Assembly (NCBI GenBank): GCA_016125225.1
Contig: WGME01000014.1
Coordinates: forward strand, 1-64,000
Source: a bacterium
GTDB taxonomy: Bacteria; Planctomycetota; Planctomycetia; Planctomycetales; Planctomycetaceae
Length of the DNA stretch: 64,000 nt
Reading direction: 5' to 3'
The notes beneath the pieces are model-generated. The model had not been told where the DNA came from. It ran no database searches and saw only the letters and a list, made by a program, of their open reading frames with translations. The position numbers and the translations under genes were made by a program. Below, one piece after another: positions 9,374 through 19,323 of this stretch (position 1 is its first letter; each line of letters opens with the position of its first letter).

Positions 9374-11287
9374 ATGACTATGACCGGGAACAGCCCGAGT
9401 TACACGCTGCCAGAGTTGGGCAGCAATCCGTCCACGCAGGCCCAGGGAACCAATCCCGGCAGTTTCGCGTTGCCCCCGGTGATTCGGCCGGGTGTCGCCG
9501 GAGCGCGGACATTTGCCTCGCCCGATACCCCCGGCATGCCTGCCTTGTCGGATAAGACCGCGTGGGATTTTCTGCCCGAGGGCTGGTCGGCAGATGTGCT
9601 TGCGGATAAACGCATTCTCGATCCCAGGCAGGCAGAACGGGCCGCTCAACAATCTCCAGAACGAATCGGTCACTATACCGGAGCCACGAGTTATACATTC
9701 GTGGAAAGTGACGGGACACCACGTCAGGTGGTTCTGCCGGCCGGACTCGACTTTGCCCCTGTGACACAACTCGAACATGCGCGGCTGGGATTCATTACTC
9801 CCGAAATGCAACGCGTGTCCGACCGAGAACCGCATCTCACCCCGGCTCAAGTGCGTGACGAAGTCGCCGCTGGTCGCATGGTGATCCCCGCGAACAAGGT
9901 GCATCTCGGCTATCAGCTCGATCCGATGGCCATCGGCCGGGCGACCAAAACCAAAATCAACGCCAACATGGGAGCCTCGCCGGTTTCGTCGAGCACCGAC
10001 GAAGAGGTCGAAAAGCTCAAATGGGCCGAGAAATGGGGGGCCGACACGGTGATGGACCTGTCGACCGGCGGCGATCTTGATGCCTGCCGCGACGCCATCA
10101 TCCGTAACAGCAACGTCCCCATCGGCACTGTGCCGATTTACTCAATGATTATCGGCCGCAAGATCGAAGACCTCACCCCGGCAATGATTCTCGAATCGCT
10201 GGAGTATCAGGCTCGGCAAGGCGTCGATTACTTCACGATTCATGCTGGCGTCCTACGCGAACATCTGCCGTATGTGCACAAACGGCTCATTGGCATCGTC
10301 AGCCGCGGTGGTTCACTTTTGGCCAAATGGATGATTACCCATTCAAAGCAGAACCCGATGTACGACCATTGGGAAGACATCTGCGAAATCATGCGGCGGT
10401 ATGACGTCACCTTTTCGATTGGTGATGGTTTGCGGCCCGGTGGTTTGGCCGATGCGTCGGACCGGGCTCAATTGGCCGAACTCTGCACGCTGGGCGAACT
10501 GACCGAGCGGGCCTGGCGGATGGGTGTGCAGGTGATGATCGAAGGTCCCGGCCATGTGCCGTTTGATCAGATCGAGTACAACATGAAGTTGCAGCGGACG
10601 GTTTGCCACGGGGCACCGTTTTACGTACTCGGCCCGTTGGTCACCGATATTTTCCCCGGTTACGACCACATCACCAGTTGCATCGGTGCGACCGCGGCTG
10701 CGTACCACGGCGCGAGCATGCTCTGCTATGTCACGCCAAAGGAACATCTCGGCTTGCCAAAGAAGGACGACGTGAAGCAGGGCTGTATCGCCTACAAAAT
10801 CGCTGCCCATGCTGCCGATGTCGCACTCGGTATCCCCGGTTCCCGTGATCGCGATGATGAACTGACCAAGGCCCGGGCCGCGCTCAACTGGGAAAAACAC
10901 TTCGAACTGAGTTTCGATCCCGATACCGCTCGCGCGTATCACGACGAAGATCTCGATGTTGATACCGACTTCTGTGCCATGTGCGGTCACGACTGGTGCA
11001 GCGTCCGCATCAGTAAGGAGATTCAGGAGTTTACCTCGGGCAAAGAAGACGCCTATCAATGGGATAAGGCAAAAGTCTCTGCGGCTTTGAGCGAAGAGCA
11101 GCAGGAAATCCTCGAAAAGCGCGGGGTGCTGTCACCGCAGGAAATCCACAAGCTGGCCAGCAAAACCAAGAAGGCCGTGGCAGCAGAAGGCAATAAAGCC
11201 GCCTGCCACAGCGACGTAGCCGACAGCGCCACGGCCCGCACCATCCAGGAATCGCAACGCGAACTGGTCACATTGTCACTTCCGTAG
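9374..11287 (+). CDS. thiC: Phosphomethylpyrimidine synthase (HMP-P synthase)
   Basis: Radical SAM enzyme that converts aminoimidazole ribotide to HMP-phosphate, the pyrimidine half of thiamine. About 637 residues. It carries the unmistakable ThiC signatures: the NxNMG..SS region ([14 protein letters not shown]), [18 protein letters not shown], and near the C-terminus the cluster-binding CxxCxxxxC ([11 protein letters not shown]). The start at 9374 follows an AAGGA element about 10 bases upstream; the frame is open from 9245 but those residues are not ThiC-like. No TPP riboswitch could be recognised upstream, and no other thiamine gene is nearby. Confidence 0.95.
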   Translation: MTMTGNSPSYTLPELGSNPSTQAQGTNPGSFALPPVIRPGVAGARTFASPDTPGMPALSDKTAWDFLPEGWSADVLADKRILDPRQAERAAQQSPERIGHYTGATSYTFVESDGTPRQVVLPAGLDFAPVTQLEHARLGFITPEMQRVSDREPHLTPAQVRDEVAAGRMVIPANKVHLGYQLDPMAIGRATKTKINANMGASPVSSSTDEEVEKLKWAEKWGADTVMDLSTGGDLDACRDAIIRNSNVPIGTVPIYSMIIGRKIEDLTPAMILESLEYQARQGVDYFTIHAGVLREHLPYVHKRLIGIVSRGGSLLAKWMITHSKQNPMYDHWEDICEIMRRYDVTFSIGDGLRPGGLADASDRAQLAELCTLGELTERAWRMGVQVMIEGPGHVPFDQIEYNMKLQRTVCHGAPFYVLGPLVTDIFPGYDHITSCIGATAAAYHGASMLCYVTPKEHLGLPKKDDVKQGCIAYKIAAHAADVALGIPGSRDRDDELTKARAALNWEKHFELSFDPDTARAYHDEDLDVDTDFCAMCGHDWCSVRISKEIQEFTSGKEDAYQWDKAKVSAALSEEQQEILEKRGVLSPQEIHKLASKTKKAVAAEGNKAACHSDVADSATARTIQESQRELVTLSLP

Positions 11288-11302
11288 TGGCCAGGACAAT
11301 CC

Positions 11303-11566
11303 CTACTGGATTTGCTTCAGAGGGATGTACATTCCATCCCGGTGGGAGCAGATTCGAACCATCTCATCCAACTCCAGATACCAGCAATCTGACCGGCCAA
11401 CATAGCGATTGGTGACGATTCGATTGTTGTGCGGAAAGGCAAATCGCTTGGTCAACAGCAGAAACATGTCGGCTGGGACGTCAGCCAATTCGTTCCAGTA
11501 TCCAAATGGCGCAGCTTCCGAAACTGCGCCTACCGATCCAGGTAAGAAGAATCCGATCGAACACAC
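11303..11566 (-). CDS. Short hypothetical protein (doubtful, perhaps a remnant)
   Basis: An 87-codon frame in the 326-base space between thiC and amt, on the amt strand. The product (for example PHNNRIVTNRYVGRSDCWYLELDE) has a natural amino-acid mix and its codons look biased like coding DNA. The only upstream start is a GTG without a good ribosome binding site, and I recognise no family. It could be a genuine small protein or the 3' remnant of a longer lost gene. Confidence 0.35.
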   Translation of the reverse strand: MCSIGFFLPGSVGAVSEAAPFGYWNELADVPADMFLLLTKRFAFPHNNRIVTNRYVGRSDCWYLELDEMVRICSHRDGMYIPLKQIQ

Positions 11567-11613
11567 GGCGGCCAGCCGAGCGCAGGCTGGTCAGCCGTCA
11601 TAATTGAGACGCA

Positions 11614-13077
11614 TCACTCGGTAAACTGGAATCCGTGGTAGGCTTCGTTGCCATGTTCGCCGTGATCCAAGCCGCCGACTTCTTCTTCTGCGGTCACACG
11701 AATTCCAGTGGTGAACTTAAGCAGCAGCCAGGCAACCGAAGCGACCACCAGGACATAGCCTGCGCAGGCGGCGACACCAATGGCTTGTGTGATCAATTGC
11801 TTCGCACCGCCTCCATAGAATAGTCCCGCCACGTGCTCGGGATTCGCGCTGCGAGCGATGCGGTCCGGATGGCTGAACAGCCCGACGCAGAGTGTCCCAA
11901 ACACGCCGTTCAGAAGATGCACGCTCGTCGCACCGACGGGATCATCCGCCCCAATCCGGTCGAAAAAGAGGACTCCGACGACAACCAGAGCACCAGCAAT
12001 CACTCCGATCAGGAGTGAAACAGGGACTGTCACGAAGGCACACGGTGCGGTGATGGCCACCAACCCGGCGAGGCAGCCGTTCAATGTCATGCCCAAATCG
12101 GGCTTACCAAGAATGAGCCAGGCCACCAGTGTGGCACTCAATGCCGCCGCGGCACCGGCCGAGTTCGTTGTGACAGCGACTTCACCGATGGCGACGGGGT
12201 CGACAGCCATCGTGCTGCCAGGATTGAAGCCGAACCAGCCAAACCAGAGGACCAGGCAGCCCAGTGTCGCCAGTGGCAGGTTATGACCGGGAATGGCCGT
12301 CGGTTTCCCATCCGTTCCATACTTGCCCAACCGTGGACCGAGGATGAAGACACCTGCCAGGGCTGCCCATCCTCCGACGGAATGGACCTGAGTCGAACCC
12401 GCGAAATCCACAAACCCCATCGCCTGTAACCAACCGCCCCCCCAAACCCAATGGCCGACAATCGGGTAAATCGCCATCGCCATGATGAAGCTGAAGATGA
12501 TGAAGGCGTGATACTTGATTCGCTCTGCGACAGCCCCAGAAACAATTGTGGCAGCCGTTCCCGCAAAGACTAGTTGAAAGAAGAACTTGGCCCACAGGGG
12601 AACACCGGCCCAGGCAATCGAAGCATAGTCGCCGGTGTAGTCTGCCACGGCGGGGCTGTTGTCGGCACCATCCACCATCCAGATCCCTGCGGTCCCCACA
12701 TAGGGCGTGCCATTGCCAAACATGAGCCCCCAGCCGACCAGCCAGAAGCCGATCGAGGTGACAGCAAAGACGATAAAGTTTTTGGAGAGGATGTTAACGG
12801 CGTTCTTCTGGCGACACATTCCTGTTTCCACGCAGGCAAAGCCCAGATTCATGAAGAACACCAGCATCCCTGTGATCATGACCCACAAAGTATCGAGCAT
12901 CACTTTCAACTCGGCATTAGAGGGGCCGGTGGGGGCTGCTTCGACTTCTTCAACGGTAACGGCCACCGGGGCTGGTTCCGGCTCCTGGCAAAACGCCGGT
13001 GGCGGATCGGCAAGTGATAAGACGACTGTCATCATAACTGCGGCCAGTAAAACATTTCGAATGAGAGACGTACGCAC
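11614..13077 (-). CDS. amt: Ammonium transporter (Amt family)
   Basis: About 487 residues: a signal-like N-terminal segment and 11 further helices, typical of the Amt/AmtB/Rh channel that conducts ammonium across the inner membrane. Recognisable Amt features are the phenylalanine-gate region GFACVETGMCRQKN, the first pore histidine in VHSVGGWAALAGVFILGPR and the second in HLLNGVFGTL. The frame is open to 13182, but the GTG at 13077 has AAGGAG 6 bases upstream and gives a normal signal peptide, so that start is chosen. No glnK/glnB gene lies next to it, unlike many bacterial amt loci. Nitrogen regulation is plausible but no clear sigma54 site was found. Confidence 0.9.
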   Translation of the reverse strand: MRTSLIRNVLLAAVMMTVVLSLADPPPAFCQEPEPAPVAVTVEEVEAAPTGPSNAELKVMLDTLWVMITGMLVFFMNLGFACVETGMCRQKNAVNILSKNFIVFAVTSIGFWLVGWGLMFGNGTPYVGTAGIWMVDGADNSPAVADYTGDYASIAWAGVPLWAKFFFQLVFAGTAATIVSGAVAERIKYHAFIIFSFIMAMAIYPIVGHWVWGGGWLQAMGFVDFAGSTQVHSVGGWAALAGVFILGPRLGKYGTDGKPTAIPGHNLPLATLGCLVLWFGWFGFNPGSTMAVDPVAIGEVAVTTNSAGAAAALSATLVAWLILGKPDLGMTLNGCLAGLVAITAPCAFVTVPVSLLIGVIAGALVVVGVLFFDRIGADDPVGATSVHLLNGVFGTLCVGLFSHPDRIARSANPEHVAGLFYGGGAKQLITQAIGVAACAGYVLVVASVAWLLLKFTTGIRVTAEEEVGGLDHGEHGNEAYHGFQFTE

Positions 13078-13083
13078 AGAAGG

Positions 13084-13089
13084 CTCCTT
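13084..13089 (-). promoter_or_regulatory. Ribosome binding site deciding the amt start
   Basis: AAGGAG on the minus strand, 6 bases before the GTG at 13077. It decides for GTG over upstream in-frame starts. Confidence 0.75.
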
Positions 13090-13278
13090 CAGGAAGAACG
13101 AACGGGAATGCCAGCACTTGGCACAGCACCAAATTCGGCTGCTGACCAGTGTGTAACCACGTAAGAGGGTGCGACTCGCCATGTCCTGAATTAGTTAGGG
13201 CATGGCAGCGCATTGCCAGATTGGGAGAATGCCCCTGTCGAGCGGAGGGACATCAACGGAAGCGACCGCAGGGTCAGA

Positions 13279-13647
13279 CTATATCCGAAGACGAATGTGA
13301 CCAGTCACCGCCAGAACATTGAGATATGTTCGTGGTCGAGCCGGATTGCTCCAAGAGAATGCGTAGCCCACGGGCGACACATCCGGGGCAAGGTCGATGA
13401 TGAGCAAGGGCGAATAGAGTGACTCTTCACTGACTTCAATCAGCCGGTCAACCGCTGGCCGCTGAGTGGGATCACCGCCATCACAATTGTGAACAGCGTG
13501 AAGCGTTGCTGGCCCCGAGAGTGTGATGAACGCCGCTGCATTGCCCGACTGTGACAACAACGAGGCGCTGGCATCATTGCCGCTGATGAGCCATATCAGG
13601 GCCAGCAAACAGACAACCACGATCTGCCATAGCATTCTGGGTTGCAC
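13279..13647 (-). CDS. Small secreted protein, unknown function
   Basis: Up to 122 residues. The N-terminus is a signal peptide (MLWQIVVVCLLALIWLISGNDASA) and the remainder is a beta-rich soluble domain with one cysteine (HAVHNCDGGD). The start may be GTG at 13647 or ATG at 13635; the latter begins directly at the hydrophobic signal. No family recognised. The 70 bases after its stop and the amt start suggest an independent unit. Confidence 0.5.
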   Translation of the reverse strand: MQPRMLWQIVVVCLLALIWLISGNDASASLLSQSGNAAAFITLSGPATLHAVHNCDGGDPTQRPAVDRLIEVSEESLYSPLLIIDLAPDVSPVGYAFSWSNPARPRTYLNVLAVTGHIRLRI

Positions 13648-13917
13648 AATTGCCGATCATTAAAACCGCGCTTCAACTTTCAATCTCGTCCTGAAGTAGG
13701 GCGTGAGTCAAATCATGTCAGCCAGTCGATCTCTTTTCAACTCATCAGAATAGGAACTTCTCAGCGGGACATCATCCATCCCGTCCGATAAGGCGATCGG
13801 CAACAATTCCCGTCATAATTTCTCAAGTCTTACAGTTTGACTGTCCAGTGGTAGTTGAAGCGGGCAAGAACAAACCGTTTCTGACAACTGCTGACTTGGA
13901 TGGTCTTTCCCGCGAAC

Positions 13918-16900
13918 TCAATCAGGCAGCAGATCTCCCCACGCCGGTATTGCGCCGGTTCCCTGGTCTTGAAGGGTTAATACGATGTCCACTCCGCGGT
14001 CATTGAATGCTGACAGGGTGGCTTTGACGAGTCCGAAAGGAACATCGGGATGTCTTACGATTTGCCACTTCGGAAATTGCAGCTTCCCCACTTTTTCTGA
14101 AAGCGATTCTCCTCTGTACATCTCGCAGCTCAGCTTCCCTGCGGGCGTGTCGATGTCCTCGCGAGAAATCTGCTTGTAAGCATTGTGAGTCACCCCTGTG
14201 AGGAAATAACTGAAGGTCGGGTCCGCATCGAATGAAGTCAATGGTAGCACGGGACCATTTTGCGGCCCTTCCCACATCTTGACCGCATGGTACAGCGGAT
14301 GCCGGAAACGCCCGAAGGTACCCTCAGGTATCGCCAGACGGTAAATACCTGAGGGAATCAGGTCCGAATCGGTTTTGATTTCCAATTCCAGAAGACGCAG
14401 CGTATCACCCGCGCGGGGAATACGGCCAACTGAGCGAAGAGTGACATTGGCCCGGTGCTCCAGACGAGTATCGGGAATGGGCATCTTCTTACTATCAGCA
14501 TAGAGAGGCCAATTGAGGTTCATTCGTAATTGATAACGCACCCAGGTTCCATCGGCAGGCAGAGTTTCGATTAGAGGGACCATTGCGGGGGTGCGAACAA
14601 AAGGCAACTGCTTCTTGAAATAGTGTTGAATGCGCTCGTGCATCATATAACGATCATTTGTCGAAGGTTGCTCCAGGGCTTTCTGCTGGAGTTCAATCGC
14701 TTCATCGAAATTTCCCTCGGCAGCGGCCAGAACCGCCTTAAGTTCAAGCTCAGCCGACTGGCTTTTGGGCCCTCGTCCAAACGAGTGTTCCGCATGAAAT
14801 CTTCCTCTCGGGAGATCGCGGCAGTTCTCATCCGTGTCAGTCAGCAGCAACCACGCCAGATCATTGTGGATAATTTTGTTGTGAGGATCGATCTGGAGGC
14901 CCATCTCATAGTCTTGCATCGCTTGCTGTGGCATCAAGAGAGATTCATAGAACCGGCCGCGATTGTTGTAGAAATCGCTGATGGATGGCGCGAGAGCAAT
15001 CAACTTATTGAAGCTCTCTTCGCTCTCACGTGAATGCCCAAACTGCCAGGCTATGAGGGCAAGATGGTAATGAGCCTGTAGAAAATCGGGGCTGATGGCG
15101 ACCGCTTCACGATAGCGACCCAAAGCCGTTTCCACCTCGGATTGACGCATCAGTTGCTGTCCCCTGATCAGCAAGTTGACAGCCTGGGCATACTCCGTCT
15201 GAATCTCAGAGCCACGACGTTGCGGGGAATCATGGCCGGACTGTGTCAATTCCCAACCCGCAACGGTAACGAGATACTTATTACGTACTGGTGAGGCGGC
15301 ACAACGTTCCAGCCACTCCGTTGACCGGTCATCACCCAGCATCCGCAGGATGTGAGAAATAAAATACATAGCGTTGCTGGGTTCGCCATCGTTGAGATTA
15401 AACGCTGCGTACCAGTCGAGTTCAGCGTCAGTGGGTGCCCAGTTTTCCCCAGAATTCGCCTTTAAGTAGTTTCGAGCCAGCAGGACTGTTCCGTTAACGT
15501 AAGGCCAGTCGGCCAACTGTTGTAACCATTTTTTGCACTCGGCGTCATTCCCCATTTTGTTAGCGAAAATGGCCGCTAACATCATGTAATACTCGTTATC
15601 ATTCTTCTCGGCACACTCGGAGATCAGGTCGTAGGCTTGTTGCTGGTCGCCTTCCATGTGGCGAATGACACCCCGTTCCAACTTGACCAGATAAGGGTCG
15701 GTATTTGTGGGACGATTCAACATTTGCTCAGCGAGTGGCAGGGCTCGTGCCGAGTGACCATGGCCGGTCCGCTTGCACCAGAGGTACCAGAGATCTTGTG
15801 AACCCTCGTAGCGTTCCGAACAAGCCCGCATCAACTCTTCGGCCTTTTCCCAGTCTCGGAAACCTTCGTAGTTCACTGCAGCACAGATCAGACCCCAGGC
15901 GGAATAGGACGAGGCGGCACTGTCTGCATAAGGCTTAGCCTTGCCCCACTCCTGCCGGTCCATATGTCCATAGGCCAACATTTTGGATGACTGAGCATGT
16001 TCGAGTGCCAGCGATGGCAGCTTTAAAACTTCTTTGAGTGCTCGCTGCTGTCCGTCCCAGTCATCTCGTCTTTTGTAGACTTCCGCCAACCGCCAGAAAC
16101 TTTGATATCCGGGAGCGAGTTCGGTCCAACGAATCGTCGTCCGCAGTGCATCATCGAGTTGATCCAGAGCGAGATATTTTGCTGAAAGTTCGTCCTCGAT
16201 TTTGGGGCTGTCTGCGTATTTCTCTTCCCATTCCATGGCGACTGGCTCGATTTCCTCCCAATCGAGTGAGAGGGTCGACTCGGCCACCTGAGGGCATTCT
16301 GGAGAGAGGGCCTGCAGAATGGCCAGCAGATTCTTTGCGGTATGTGTATGTTGTGGCTGATTGATCTGCCGCAGCATGTCGGGGACGACCGTGTCAAACT
16401 GCTTCACAATGCGTGACACGATGATGTCTAACTGAGGAGCGTATGGTACGACTCGACGAATGAGTGTCGCTCCATGAGAAAACTCCAGCGTCTCCAAAAC
16501 AGGCCGGATCTTTTCCCCCGGGGACTTCGAGCGGTCGAGATTATTATCGTAGCAATCGATCAATCCGGCTAACGGATGATGCCGCAGCAGGGGCCTGAAC
16601 CGATTGATGCTAGCGCTGGTATCCATCCCCAACTGGAACCGCTGGTGGTCAAGTATCGAAATCACTTGAAGAAACTGGAAATCGTCGATCAACTCTCCCA
16701 AATTCTTCCAGGGGAGAGCTTCGTTGGCAGACTTGGGGTGATCAAACGTCTTCAACGCCCCCACGAGCGGTTCACGCCAATCTCCAGCCACGGCTTCTAC
16801 CATGTTGACCAGCAGGCGTTCCAAGACTGCTGCTCCTTTGGCCGGTTGGGGGGACGCAGGAATCATTTTACGTATGGATGGCGGAAGGTCGTCCAATTGG

Positions 16901-18405
16901 CTCATGAGTACGGGTAGCGTGTCTTCGATCTGCGGTAAACCGGTGGCTGCAGAGGAATGTCGGACACCTAACAACGGCATAACGGCCAATGTCGCGCTCG
17001 CACGCCAGCATTCGGGAGACCGCTGTACGATCTGTTCGGCCACGGTGACCAACTTCTGCGGTGTGCCCACCTGCTCTAAAGCCAGGAACCAGAGGTATTC
17101 CGCCAACCGGTCACCTTGTGCCGCAGCCTCCTCAAGCTGCTTCAGATCCCAGAGGCAATAGCTGGCGAGGAGTTCTCCTTCGGTCGATTGTTTTCCTTGA
17201 TTCAGCTCTCTGGCCTGTTTCAAATCATCCAATGCGAGTGCCGGCAGACCGCACAACGCGCGGGCATAAGCCCGAGTCGCCCAGACCTCGGAGAGTTCTG
17301 GCCAGCGCTGAATTGCCCGTTGTGACCATAACAGGGATCGGGCTTTATAGACTTTATGAGTCGTACTCCAATTCATGTCCGACAGACTGCCCAGCAGAGC
17401 ATAGCCACGAGCCAGCTTTGTATAAACTTCCGGCGCAGCCTCTTCCGACTCTGCCTGTTGGTGCAACAGTCGTAACGCCCCAAATTGCGAAATCGGGTCT
17501 AGGTTACCTTGTAACTCGATCACTTTGGGCGAGACTGGCGTGATAGCTTTCAACTGTCGCAGAACCGGGACATACTTCGACTCAGCTAAGATCTCCGGGA
17601 ATTTTTCCCGCATCAATTGTTCCGCGTGGCCTGGCAACATCTCGATGATCTTCGGGTGAGGCTCTCGTAATCTCTCATGGAAAACCTGTTCAACCTTCTC
17701 CGGTGTCAGCCGAGTAATCCAGTACTCGAGAAAGCCTCCCGGACCATCCGTGAGACTGATTTCAAACGGCCAATTTTTACCAGAGCCCGGTTTGTCAGAA
17801 GTTGCCTGGATAAAGGCATCTGGCGTTGCCAGTTGAAACTGCTCCTGAGCCGTTATCAGAAACGCCTGACGGAGAATCTCCCTCGCTAATACTCGGGATG
17901 GCTCGCCATCCACACGAACCACGATCGTATTTTCGGGAAGCGGATCGACCTTGAGCAACGTCGTGGAGATGGGGGCAGCCGTGTCCACCAGAGAATTGTC
18001 GCTGGCAAATTCAACGACTTCGCCCTTGGAGTTCAAGCGGAACTGCAGCACATAAGTCTTGAAGAGACTGGGCCAGGTCCAGCTCAGAATCTCTTGCCGG
18101 GGATCTTCCACACGGCTTTCGATGTACCAGCCGTGCCCCACCCCTTGCAATTGCTCAGCAGGCAGTAATTCATGTTCCAGTTCTCGTGCCTCATCGGCTT
18201 TCGAGGCTTTGGCCACAGCCTCAATTGCTGCCAATGACTGGTTGTAGCTGCGCTGCGAAGTCCATTCGAGAACGACCACTACCAAGGCCGCTGCGATGCC
18301 GCCGCGTACGAGAAGTTTTTCCCAGAGGGCTCGTTTCCGCGTCGTCGAGGTCCGCACATCTGATGCAATTGGGGCATTCACCGGCACAATCCTTCGTTTG
18401 TGCAT
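13918..18405 (-). CDS. Giant membrane-anchored TPR protein
   Basis: 1495 residues. A basic N-terminal tail and one transmembrane helix (about 33-46, GGIAAALVVVVLEW) anchor a very long helical region. Clear TPR units appear towards the C-terminus (around residues 1110-1300, for example ALGRYREAVAISPDFLQAHY, FYNNRGRFYESLL and AMQDYEMGLQIDP). The last 220 residues form a beta-rich domain without a known match. No catalytic motif is visible, so it is probably a scaffold. Base composition is lower in G+C than the flanking genes. The call as one intact gene rests on an uninterrupted frame. Planctomycetes encode several such proteins of unknown role. Confidence 0.75.
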   Translation of the reverse strand: MHKRRIVPVNAPIASDVRTSTTRKRALWEKLLVRGGIAAALVVVVLEWTSQRSYNQSLAAIEAVAKASKADEARELEHELLPAEQLQGVGHGWYIESRVEDPRQEILSWTWPSLFKTYVLQFRLNSKGEVVEFASDNSLVDTAAPISTTLLKVDPLPENTIVVRVDGEPSRVLAREILRQAFLITAQEQFQLATPDAFIQATSDKPGSGKNWPFEISLTDGPGGFLEYWITRLTPEKVEQVFHERLREPHPKIIEMLPGHAEQLMREKFPEILAESKYVPVLRQLKAITPVSPKVIELQGNLDPISQFGALRLLHQQAESEEAAPEVYTKLARGYALLGSLSDMNWSTTHKVYKARSLLWSQRAIQRWPELSEVWATRAYARALCGLPALALDDLKQARELNQGKQSTEGELLASYCLWDLKQLEEAAAQGDRLAEYLWFLALEQVGTPQKLVTVAEQIVQRSPECWRASATLAVMPLLGVRHSSAATGLPQIEDTLPVLMSQLDDLPPSIRKMIPASPQPAKGAAVLERLLVNMVEAVAGDWREPLVGALKTFDHPKSANEALPWKNLGELIDDFQFLQVISILDHQRFQLGMDTSASINRFRPLLRHHPLAGLIDCYDNNLDRSKSPGEKIRPVLETLEFSHGATLIRRVVPYAPQLDIIVSRIVKQFDTVVPDMLRQINQPQHTHTAKNLLAILQALSPECPQVAESTLSLDWEEIEPVAMEWEEKYADSPKIEDELSAKYLALDQLDDALRTTIRWTELAPGYQSFWRLAEVYKRRDDWDGQQRALKEVLKLPSLALEHAQSSKMLAYGHMDRQEWGKAKPYADSAASSYSAWGLICAAVNYEGFRDWEKAEELMRACSERYEGSQDLWYLWCKRTGHGHSARALPLAEQMLNRPTNTDPYLVKLERGVIRHMEGDQQQAYDLISECAEKNDNEYYMMLAAIFANKMGNDAECKKWLQQLADWPYVNGTVLLARNYLKANSGENWAPTDAELDWYAAFNLNDGEPSNAMYFISHILRMLGDDRSTEWLERCAASPVRNKYLVTVAGWELTQSGHDSPQRRGSEIQTEYAQAVNLLIRGQQLMRQSEVETALGRYREAVAISPDFLQAHYHLALIAWQFGHSRESEESFNKLIALAPSISDFYNNRGRFYESLLMPQQAMQDYEMGLQIDPHNKIIHNDLAWLLLTDTDENCRDLPRGRFHAEHSFGRGPKSQSAELELKAVLAAAEGNFDEAIELQQKALEQPSTNDRYMMHERIQHYFKKQLPFVRTPAMVPLIETLPADGTWVRYQLRMNLNWPLYADSKKMPIPDTRLEHRANVTLRSVGRIPRAGDTLRLLELEIKTDSDLIPSGIYRLAIPEGTFGRFRHPLYHAVKMWEGPQNGPVLPLTSFDADPTFSYFLTGVTHNAYKQISREDIDTPAGKLSCEMYRGESLSEKVGKLQFPKWQIVRHPDVPFGLVKATLSAFNDRGVDIVLTLQDQGTGAIPAWGDLLPD

Positions 18406-18622
18406 GGTCCAATGCGAGACGCTGCTGAAAAGGATTATGCCGAGTACGCGGTCACTTCAGCAACAAAGTTCACCGGGGAATCTCTTGATGACGCTGGAAA
18501 GCAATGAGGGCCTAAACGACGGAGAAGTTTCGCCGTTTTTCTATCTTGACCAGAATCCTGAATTCTGACTATGTAGTCGCGATCATAAACGCACTCAGCC
18601 TTGCAAGAACATTATTTTCAAT

Positions 18623-19279
18623 TCAGTTGGGGTCATTTACTTGTGCGCGGTCGACGCGCTGGCCACGGATGCGTAATTGTCCCTGCGCGAAAAGTTGAAT
18701 GGCTTCAGGCAACAACTGGCACTCCTGCTCGAAGACGCGGGCGGCCAACGCATCGGGCGTATCATCGTCATGCACAGGAACCGTGGCTTGGGAAATAATC
18801 GGTCCGTGGTCGTATTCATCATCGACAAAATGGACCGTGCAGCCGGAAACCCGACATCCTCGGGCGAGCACCGCTTCATGCACATGATGCCCATGAAAGC
18901 CCTGGCCGGAAAAAGACGGAATCAGTGAGGGATGGATATTCATCACACGGTACTGGAAGTCGGCTGGTATCTCAATCAAGGCCAGGAACCCGCCGCAAAT
19001 TACGAGGTCAGCTTGTACCTCGCGGCAGCGATCAAAAATGGCCTGGCTGAAACTGGCGATATCGGGGAATGACTTCCGTGTAATGACTTCACAGGTCAGT
19101 CCCGCAGCAGCGGCTCTCGACACTCCCGCGACTGTGGCCCGACTGGATATCACCAGCGGAATTTCCGCTGACAACGTCCCCGCACGAATCTGATCGACCA
19201 GATTGAGGAGTGTGGTGCCGCCCCCGGAAATCAAAACGACCAGACGGATTGGTCGGCCAAGGGGCTGCATGGGGGGCAT
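18623..19279 (-). CDS. purN: Phosphoribosylglycinamide formyltransferase
   Basis: GAR transformylase: transfers the formyl group of 10-formyl-THF to GAR in purine synthesis. About 218 residues. The phosphate-binding loop LISGGGTTLLN is near 17-26. The catalytic triad is visible as N114 and H116 in MNIHPSLIPSF and D157 in VDDEYDHGPII. The frame extends to a TTG at 19297, but the ATG at 19279 has a GGA-containing site at proper distance. It lies 44 bases behind the next gene upstream on the same strand and may be co-transcribed with it. Confidence 0.93.
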   Translation of the reverse strand: MPPMQPLGRPIRLVVLISGGGTTLLNLVDQIRAGTLSAEIPLVISSRATVAGVSRAAAAGLTCEVITRKSFPDIASFSQAIFDRCREVQADLVICGGFLALIEIPADFQYRVMNIHPSLIPSFSGQGFHGHHVHEAVLARGCRVSGCTVHFVDDEYDHGPIISQATVPVHDDDTPDALAARVFEQECQLLPEAIQLFAQGQLRIRGQRVDRAQVNDPN

Positions 19280-19323
19280 GGTGATTCCGTGAAGCAATGA
19301 AGAAGCAACTGCGGGAGAGATGG

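Noticed and set aside
11340-11370. GGTTCGAATC resembling a tRNA T-arm (minus strand)
   Set aside because: The bases on either side of the loop do not pair and no acceptor stem or anticodon arm can be drawn.
13200-13220. TGGCA...TGCCA dyad upstream of amt considered as a sigma54 site
   Set aside because: The GG and GC pairs are not at the required -24/-12 distance with the right bases; only a weak palindrome remains.
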